The notes beneath the pieces were generated by a model that saw only the letters and a program-made list of their open reading frames with translations, did no database searches and was not told the DNA's origin. This document shows, piece by piece, positions 7,022-11,731 of a DNA stretch of 11,731 nt (positions are counted from its first letter, which is position 1; every line of letters begins with the position of its first letter). The translations under genes were made by a program, and so were the position numbers. Origin of the DNA: JBEIFW01 sp044370695 (GTDB lineage: Bacteria > Actinomycetota > Acidimicrobiia > Acidimicrobiales > Ilumatobacteraceae); assembly GCA_044370695.1 (NCBI GenBank), contig JBILVB010000121.1:1-11731 (forward strand), written 5' to 3'.

Positions 7022-7074
7022 CGTCGACCCCCCGTCGTCACGGCGATCCGATCGGGTCGGAACGCCCAGCCGTC

Positions 7075-7097
7075 ACGCTAGCGAGGTGGCGTATCGT
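7075..7097. promoter_or_regulatory. Back-to-back -10 boxes of the divergent deacylase and hydroxylase genes
   Basis: The minus strand carries TAGCGT at 7080-7075 and the plus strand TATCGT at 7092-7097, 11 bases apart and pointing away from each other. They would give leaders of about 46 and 23 bases, both containing a Shine-Dalgarno. The boxes match the TANNNT form seen elsewhere in this window. No clear -35 boxes are seen. Confidence 0.35.
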
Positions 7098-7127
7098 CGA
7101 GCCCGTCCACGACACAGGGAGGGTCCG

Positions 7128-7934
7128 ATGGCCACCGTGGTCCGTGCCGAACACACCAAACCCCGCGCCACTCCGGTCGGGCCCGTGTCCCTCCGACGCC
7201 TGGTGCTCGGCACCGCTGCCGTGGTCGCTGCGGTCGCCGGCCTCACGGCGCTCGTGCGCCTGCTCCCCGACGGCCCGTTCGGTGCTGCGGCGGCCGTCGG
7301 CATCGGCCTCGTGGCCATCCCGTTGGTCGCGGCGCCGATCGAGTGGTTCGTGCATCGATTCGTCTACCACCAACCGGTGCTCGCGCCGCTCGCGGCCATC
7401 TTCCGGGTCCACACGGCGCACCACTACGCATACTTCCCGACGTGGCGGTACACCACCACCGGGCCGGCGCGCCGGCTCTCGATCCGGATGCGGACGCCCG
7501 ACGTCCATCCTCGGGCGTGGCGCAACGCTCTGGTGCGCCTGGCCCACTTCGTCTGGTACCTCTCGTTCGGGGTCGTCCTCGTGTGGCTCCCGGCGTGGGT
7601 GGCAACCGGCGACGGTTGGTTCCTCGCCGGGCTCGTCGCAGCGTCGGCAGTGGTGTCGAACCTGTTCATCGTCGTGCACGACACGATCCACCGACCCGGC
7701 AGCCACCGGATCGTCGAGGCCCAACCCTGGTTCGCGTTCTTGGACAACCACCACTACATCCACCACGTGGCGCTCGGCGCCAACCTCAACTTCCTGCTCC
7801 CGCTCGGCGACTGGCTGTTCGGCACGCTGCGCACCTCGCTGCGCGACGACGAGCGGGCCCTCCACGGTTCGCTGGCCGACGCCAAGGCCCGGCCGGTCGG
7901 GGTCGGCGAGCGAGCCAAGGCGGTGGTGGCGTGA
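7128..7934 (+). CDS. Fatty acid hydroxylase / sterol desaturase-family membrane di-iron protein
   Basis: A 268-residue integral membrane oxygenase. It shows the histidine boxes of the FA_hydroxylase superfamily: HRFVYH (H76, H81), HTAHH (H95, H98, H99), HDTIH (H184, H188) and HHYIHH (H208, H209, H212, H213), followed by the usual PLGDWLFGTL. The histidines would hold two iron atoms on the cytoplasmic side. Hydrophobic helices lie at about 24-46, 52-75, 140-160 and 163-183. Members hydroxylate or desaturate lipids, sterols or carotenoids with O2, and the substrate cannot be chosen from sequence alone. GGGAGGG (7117-7123) fixes the ATG at 7128 although the frame is open upstream. The gene ends 59 bases before the amidohydrolase operon, which has its own candidate promoter. 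Confidence 0.85.
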   Translation: MATVVRAEHTKPRATPVGPVSLRRLVLGTAAVVAAVAGLTALVRLLPDGPFGAAAAVGIGLVAIPLVAAPIEWFVHRFVYHQPVLAPLAAIFRVHTAHHYAYFPTWRYTTTGPARRLSIRMRTPDVHPRAWRNALVRLAHFVWYLSFGVVLVWLPAWVATGDGWFLAGLVAASAVVSNLFIVVHDTIHRPGSHRIVEAQPWFAFLDNHHYIHHVALGANLNFLLPLGDWLFGTLRTSLRDDERALHGSLADAKARPVGVGERAKAVVA

Positions 7935-7960
7935 TGTGAGGCGCCCGAAGCTGCCCGGCC

Positions 7961-7991
7961 TAGGGTCCGCGACACGACGAACCCGGGGGAG
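7961..7991 (+). promoter_or_regulatory. Promoter and ribosome binding site of the amidohydrolase operon
   Basis: TAGGGT at 7961-7966 is a TANNNT -10 box with a start point predicted near 7973, and GGGGGAG (7985-7991) lies just ahead of the ATG at 7994. This would allow the three-gene operon to be transcribed separately from the hydroxylase gene. The -35 region is weak. Confidence 0.4.
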
Positions 7992-7993
7992 CC

Positions 7994-9658
7994 ATGACCG
8001 AGACCACGATCTTCACGGCGCGTCGGATCGTCACCCTGCAGCGTGGCACCCCGACGGCGACGGCCGTGGCGGTTCGGGAGGGCCGGATCCTGGCGGTGGG
8101 GTCCCTCGAGGAGTGCCGGAGCTGGGGCCCGGCCGACGTCGACGGTCGCTTCGCCGATCGGGTCATCGTCCCCGGCTTCGTCGAAGCGCACGGCCACACG
8201 ATGGATGCACTCGTCGCGGCGATCCCGTACGTCGGGCGGTTCCCCTTCCCGTTGCCCGACGGGTCGGCGGCGCCGGCGATCGACTCCTACGGCGCCCTCG
8301 TGGCGCGGTTGCGAGCCCTCGATGCGGAACTCCCGGCCGGTGAGACGTTGGTCGCATTCGGGTTCGACCCGATCCACTTCCCGCACGAAGCCCGACTCGA
8401 TCGTCACCACCTCGACCAGGTGTCGACGACCCGCCCGATCTACGTCGGTCACGCGTCCGGTCACCTGGCGACGGTGAATTCGGCCCTGCTGGTGGCCGAA
8501 GGCATCACCCGGGACATCGCCACCCCGGGGGTGGCCCGGGACGCCGACGGCGAACCCAACGGGGAGCTCCAAGAGCCTGCCGCCATGGGCCTCGCCCGCA
8601 CGGCGCGCCGGGTGCTGACGCGACTGTCCCAGGACCCGGGACAGCTCCGGGTGCACGCCCGGCTGTGCCGCAACGCCGGCGTCACCACGGCGACCGAGCT
8701 CGCCGGGATGATGCTGATGAACCCGAAGACCCTCGAGACCTGGCGAGCCGTGACCGACGACGAGGGCTTCCCGGTCCGGATGGTCGTCTACAACCTGGCC
8801 GGGCTGCCGGGCACGACCGCCGATCCCGATGCGGTCGCCGACTCGGCCGTGCGATTGCAGTCCGAGGCGACCGACAAGCTTCGCAACGGTGGGGTGAAGC
8901 TGCTGCTCGACGGGTCCATCCAGGGGTGGACGGCGATGCTGCAGTGGCCCGGGTACTTCACGGGCACCGATCACGGCCAGCTGCTCATGGCCCCCGAGCA
9001 GGTGCAGGCGGTGGTGCGGGCCCTGCACCGGCGACGGGTGAACATCCACGCCCACTGCAACGGCAACCTCGCGACCGAGGTGTTCCTCGATGCGGTCGAG
9101 GACGCGCTGTGCGACCACGCCTGGCTCGACCATCGCCACACCGTTCAGCACTCGCAGACCTCGACGCCGGCGCAGTACCGGCGGATGGGTCGGCTCGGCA
9201 TGTGCGCCAACATCTTCACGAACCACATCTGGCACTGGGGTGACGCGCACGCCGAGCGCACCCTGGGCCCCGACCGGGCTCGGGGCATGTGGGCGTGCCG
9301 CACTGCGCTCGATGCCGGGGTGCCACTGTCGTTCCACTCCGACTCGGGGGTCACCCCGATCGGTCACCTGTCGACGATGTGGTGCGCGGTGAACCGCACG
9401 ACCCCGTCGGGCCGGGTGCTCGGACCAGACGAGGCGATCACCCCGGCCGAGGCGTTGCGTGCCGCAACCCTCGGGGCTGCCTACCAACTGCACCTCGACC
9501 ACGAGATCGGCTCGATCGAGACCGGGAAACGGGCCGATTTCGCCGTGCTCGACCAGTGCCCGCTCGAGGTCGATCCGATGGCGATCCGGGACATCCCGGT
9601 GTGGGGCACGGTGGTCGGAGGGGTCCCCTTCGAAGCCGAGCGACCCGGTCGCTCATGA
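7994..9658 (+). CDS. YtcJ-like amidohydrolase (Amidohydro_3 family)
   Basis: A 554-residue predicted cytosolic metal-dependent hydrolase. The N-terminal cap strands (TIFTARRIVTLQRG ... AVAVREGRILAVGS) lead to IVPGFVEAHGH (H66 and H68, the HxH metal pair). Further motifs are VKLLLDGSIQGWTA (K302, D306), IHAHCNGNLA (H352, H354), RHTVQH (H382, H386) and FHSDSG (D450, the catalytic Asp position). It closes with GSIETGKRADFAVLD, the usual end of the superfamily. Length matches the family. Where YtcJ relatives usually read NGD after the His of strand 6, this one reads NGN (N358). The substrate is unknown; relatives act on amide, carbamate or imine C-N bonds. Its TGA overlaps the ATG of the GTPase gene by four bases, so the two are translationally coupled. 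Confidence 0.87.
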   Translation: MTETTIFTARRIVTLQRGTPTATAVAVREGRILAVGSLEECRSWGPADVDGRFADRVIVPGFVEAHGHTMDALVAAIPYVGRFPFPLPDGSAAPAIDSYGALVARLRALDAELPAGETLVAFGFDPIHFPHEARLDRHHLDQVSTTRPIYVGHASGHLATVNSALLVAEGITRDIATPGVARDADGEPNGELQEPAAMGLARTARRVLTRLSQDPGQLRVHARLCRNAGVTTATELAGMMLMNPKTLETWRAVTDDEGFPVRMVVYNLAGLPGTTADPDAVADSAVRLQSEATDKLRNGGVKLLLDGSIQGWTAMLQWPGYFTGTDHGQLLMAPEQVQAVVRALHRRRVNIHAHCNGNLATEVFLDAVEDALCDHAWLDHRHTVQHSQTSTPAQYRRMGRLGMCANIFTNHIWHWGDAHAERTLGPDRARGMWACRTALDAGVPLSFHSDSGVTPIGHLSTMWCAVNRTTPSGRVLGPDEAITPAEALRAATLGAAYQLHLDHEIGSIETGKRADFAVLDQCPLEVDPMAIRDIPVWGTVVGGVPFEAERPGRS

Positions 9659-10596
9659 CGGTCGGCGGACCGATCGAGGTGCTCGTGATCGGCGGGTATC
9701 TCGGGGCGGGAAAGACCACCTTGGTCAACCATCTGCTGCGGCAGGGGACCGGTCGGCGCACGGTGGTGCTCGTCAACGACGTCGGGGCGCTCGCCGTCGA
9801 CGACGAGCTGATCGAGTCGAGGGGCGACGGGCTCATCACGCTCGCCAACGGCTGCGTGTGCTGCAGCCTTCGGGCGCCGCTCGCCGATGCCTTCGCCGAG
9901 CTCGACGAGCGACCCGGGACGCAACGGCCGGAGCTCGTCGTGATCGAGTGCAGTGGCGTCGCCGACCCGGCGCCGGTGTCGCATCATGCGCTCGTGCCGG
10001 GCTTCTCGCTGCTCGGCGTCGTGGTGGTGGTCGACGCCGAGTCGGTGCAGCGCCGGGCGGTCGACCCGATCGTCGGACCCACGATCCGGCGCCAGCTCCG
10101 GGCGGCATCGCTGCTCGTGGTCAACAAGGTCGATCTCGTCACCCTCGCAACGCTCGCCGGCGTGCACGCCTGGCTCGACGCCGTGGCGCCCGGTGTCGGC
10201 CGCCACGAGGGCGCCGCACTCCCGCTCGCCGGGTGGTCCGGCGCGCCGGCGACCGGCGACGGCGCGGACCCGGACGTCGAGGAGCGCCACGAGCACTGGA
10301 GCTGGCGTCATGACGGGGTGATCGAGCGCGCCGCGCTCGAGCGGTTCCTTGACGCGCTCCCCGCGACCGTGGTGCGGGCCAAGGGGATCGTCGCCCTCGA
10401 CGGGAGTCGGCGCACGGTCGTACAGGTGGTCGGCTCGCGGCGCGAGCTGCGCCCCGGACCGCCGTGGGGGGACGAGCTGCCCGCATCCCGTCTGGTCGTG
10501 ATCGCGCCGCGCGGTGGCCTCGCCGGCTTGGACACGTCGGCGTTGCCGGGGTCGGCTGGCGAAGGCTCCCCCGGTCCCTCCACGATGGGCCGGTGA
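9655..10596 (+). CDS. COG0523 / CobW-type G3E GTPase, putative metallochaperone
   Basis: A 313-residue cytosolic GTPase. The Walker A motif GGYLGAGKTT (residues 13-22), the metal-binding CxCC motif in NGCVCCSL (C67, C69, C70), the Walker B-like VVIECSG (95-101) and the NKVD guanine-specificity motif (157-160) are all intact. A histidine-rich turn HEHWSWRH (212-219) precedes a C-terminal CobW_C-like domain ending near residue 285. The last 25 residues are Gly/Ser/Pro-rich. The family uses GTP to insert Zn, Co, Fe or other metals into client proteins. The ATGA overlap with the upstream amidohydrolase makes that enzyme the most likely client; this is inference. The stop codon overlaps the GTG of the next gene. 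Confidence 0.9.
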   Translation: MTVGGPIEVLVIGGYLGAGKTTLVNHLLRQGTGRRTVVLVNDVGALAVDDELIESRGDGLITLANGCVCCSLRAPLADAFAELDERPGTQRPELVVIECSGVADPAPVSHHALVPGFSLLGVVVVVDAESVQRRAVDPIVGPTIRRQLRAASLLVVNKVDLVTLATLAGVHAWLDAVAPGVGRHEGAALPLAGWSGAPATGDGADPDVEERHEHWSWRHDGVIERAALERFLDALPATVVRAKGIVALDGSRRTVVQVVGSRRELRPGPPWGDELPASRLVVIAPRGGLAGLDTSALPGSAGEGSPGPSTMGR

Positions 10597-11420
10597 CCAC
10601 CCCCGGCCTCCTCGACGTGTCGCGCCTCGGAATCGTCTGGGACGAGGATCGCCGGTTCGGCCGTTTCCCGGTGGCGCCCAGGTGGTGCACCTCGTTCGGG
10701 TTCCTGTACGGCGGCTCCGGGATCGCAGCGGCGGCGGCCGCCGCCGAGGCAGCGACCGGGCGGCCGCTCGTGTGGATCACGACGCAGTTCGTCGCCAACG
10801 TCGGCCCGGGGGTCGAGCTCGACATCGCAGTGGAGATCACGGTGGCGGCGCGGGCCACGAGCCAGACGCTCGTGCGGATCACCCACGGCGAGGTGCTGGT
10901 GATGCTCGCGACGACGGCCCACACCGAGCGGCCGCCCGGTCAGGTCGCCGTGTGGGGGGAGATGCCGGCCATGCCGACCCCCGAAGACTGCGAACCGTTC
11001 GTGTTCCCGCATCCCTCGGGCCCCGAGGGCTCCTTCATGGACCGCCTCGAACGGCGGGTCGAACCCGGCTGGGCGGATCGCCGCGACGGCCTGCGGATGT
11101 GGGTGCGGTCCCACGACCTGCCCGTCGGCTCGCCGGCGTCGCAGGCCTACGTGGCCGACATCGTGCCGATGGGGATCACCAACGGCCTCGGTCTGCCGCC
11201 GGGTGCGACCAGCCTCGACAACACTCTGCGGGTGATCCACGGCGACGACGGCGACGGCGACTGGGTGCTGCTCGACGTGGTCCCCGAGGCGTTGCGGCGC
11301 TCGATCGGGCACGGCCGGGTCCAGTTGTGGAGGCGTGACGGGGCACTGCTCGGTATCGCTAGCCAGACGTGCATCATCCGCACCAGTCACCACGCGCGCA
11401 GCGAGGGCCTCATCGGCTGA
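10593..11420 (+). CDS. TesB-like double-hotdog acyl-CoA thioesterase-family protein
   Basis: A 275-residue protein. The N-terminal hotdog (RFGRFPVAPRWCTSFGFLYG, with GGSGIAAAAAAAEA as the central helix, then WITTQFVANVGPGVELDIAV) is followed by a linker rich in Pro and charged residues (about 120-165). A second hotdog ends SLDNTLRVIHG ... DWVLLDVVPEA ... GRVQLWRRDGALLGIASQTCIIR. D209 and Q258 fall at the positions of the catalytic Asp and Gln of TesB; the Thr/Ser position is less clear (S237 is a candidate). It would hydrolyse an acyl-CoA, or simply bind one. The GTG start overlaps the GTPase stop by four bases (GTGA), making it the third gene of the coupled operon. Length is close to TesB (about 285). 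Confidence 0.8.
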   Translation: MTTPGLLDVSRLGIVWDEDRRFGRFPVAPRWCTSFGFLYGGSGIAAAAAAAEAATGRPLVWITTQFVANVGPGVELDIAVEITVAARATSQTLVRITHGEVLVMLATTAHTERPPGQVAVWGEMPAMPTPEDCEPFVFPHPSGPEGSFMDRLERRVEPGWADRRDGLRMWVRSHDLPVGSPASQAYVADIVPMGITNGLGLPPGATSLDNTLRVIHGDDGDGDWVLLDVVPEALRRSIGHGRVQLWRRDGALLGIASQTCIIRTSHHARSEGLIG

Positions 11421-11450
11421 CGGGCGGGCCGCGCGGTTCGCCGGGTCAGC
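11416..11450. terminator. Inverted repeat between convergent genes, likely bidirectional terminator
   Basis: GCTGAC (11416-11421) and GTCAGC (11445-11450) form the outer stem, and GGCG/CGCC (11423-11426 with 11439-11442) can form an inner stem around a 12-base loop. The outer arms contain the TGA of the thioesterase gene and the complement of the TGA of the CoA transferase gene. The location between two convergent genes supports a shared terminator, though the stem is modest. Confidence 0.45.
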
Positions 11451-11731
11451 GGATGGCGCCGGCCACGAGCAGCCCGACCACGCGGTCGTCGTCGTAGCCG
11501 AGGATCTCCCGCAGCACGACGTCGTTGTGTTCCCCGAGGGTCGGCCCGGCCCGCCGGGGGCCGCCGTCGAGACCGGACACCGTGAAGTGCGGGCCCTCGA
11601 CGACCGCGTTCGGGTGCAGGCGGTGGGGTACGGCACGGAAGTGGCGCCGGTGGGCGAGCTGCGGATCGGTCACGCACTCGGGGGAGTTCTGGACCCGGTG
11701 GGCCGCGATGCCGGCGGCGATGCAGGCGGCC
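11446..11731 (-). CDS. CaiB/BaiF-type (family III) CoA transferase, C-terminal part
   Basis: The frame enters from the right edge with no start in view. About 94 residues are visible, ending at a TGA (11448-11446). The reading CIAAGIAAHRVQNSPECV, then TDPQLAHRRHF, VVEGPHFTVSG, APTLGEHN-like GPTLGEHNDVVLREILGYDD and a final GLLVAGAIR is the characteristic C-terminus of family III CoA transferases: the DPQ/LxxRG-like strand, the PTLGEHN motif and the terminal helix. These enzymes move CoA between carboxylic acids through an aspartyl-CoA intermediate; the catalytic Asp lies in the unseen N-terminal half. It faces the thioesterase gene with 25 bases between stops, and both act on CoA esters. Confidence 0.85.
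   Translation of the reverse strand, partial: AACIAAGIAAHRVQNSPECVTDPQLAHRRHFRAVPHRLHPNAVVEGPHFTVSGLDGGPRRAGPTLGEHNDVVLREILGYDDDRVVGLLVAGAIR

Noticed and set aside
5372..7081. 569-codon plus-strand frame opposite the deacylase-like gene
   Set aside because: Its residues are a repetitive Val/Gly/His/Arg mix typical of the antisense of GC-rich genes, whereas the minus strand gives a complete amidohydrolase.
7754..9502. 582-codon minus-strand frame opposite the YtcJ-like gene
   Set aside because: It is an antisense shadow with no family motif; the plus strand encodes a full amidohydrolase with metal ligands and good ends.

Overview
The window reads as chromosomal DNA from a high-GC Gram-positive bacterium, most likely an actinobacterium (Acidimicrobiia such as Ilumatobacter relatives would fit, but this is inference). 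The reasons are strongly G/C-ending codons, GTG starts, several probable leaderless genes with a TANNNT box seven bases before the start codon, and a gene set typical of environmental actinobacteria: BetI-like TetR regulator, FMN split-barrel protein, CaiB/BaiF CoA transferase, and two amidohydrolases.

Region 1 (1 to about 2560) is accessory DNA. The left edge holds the start of an IS3-family element on the minus strand, with a frameshifted OrfA. It abuts a 668-codon, methionine-free fragment of an alpha-solenoid (TPR/HEAT-like) protein, which looks like the 3' part of a larger gene cut by the insertion. A stretch with repeated GATGTSAC units follows, then a strong hairpin. Codon usage in the fragment is visibly less GC-rich than in everything to the right.

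Region 2 (2719 to 4162) is a divergent pair, an FMN split-barrel protein (minus) and a TetR-family regulator (plus). They share a 55-base promoter region in which a perfect palindrome overlaps the -10 box of the leftward, apparently leaderless gene. Two tandem hairpins close the regulator gene.

Region 3 (4320 to 7934) holds a small four-helix membrane protein, a TIGR03792-like small protein with its own leaderless promoter, a convergent N-acyl-D-amino-acid deacylase-like amidohydrolase, and, divergent from that, a membrane di-iron fatty acid hydroxylase/sterol desaturase-family protein.

Region 4 (7994 to 11420) is the most distinctive part. It is a tightly coupled three-gene operon encoding a YtcJ-like amidohydrolase, a COG0523 (CobW/G3E) GTPase with the metal-binding CxCC motif, and a TesB-like double-hotdog thioesterase. 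The genes are joined by ATGA and GTGA four-base overlaps. The simplest hypothesis is that the GTPase delivers metal to the amidohydrolase and that the thioesterase handles a CoA-linked product. A convergent CaiB/BaiF CoA transferase, truncated by the window end, begins 25 bases beyond, and both stop codons lie in the arms of one inverted repeat. I do not see a CRISPR array, a tRNA or rRNA gene, or a clearly novel defence system.
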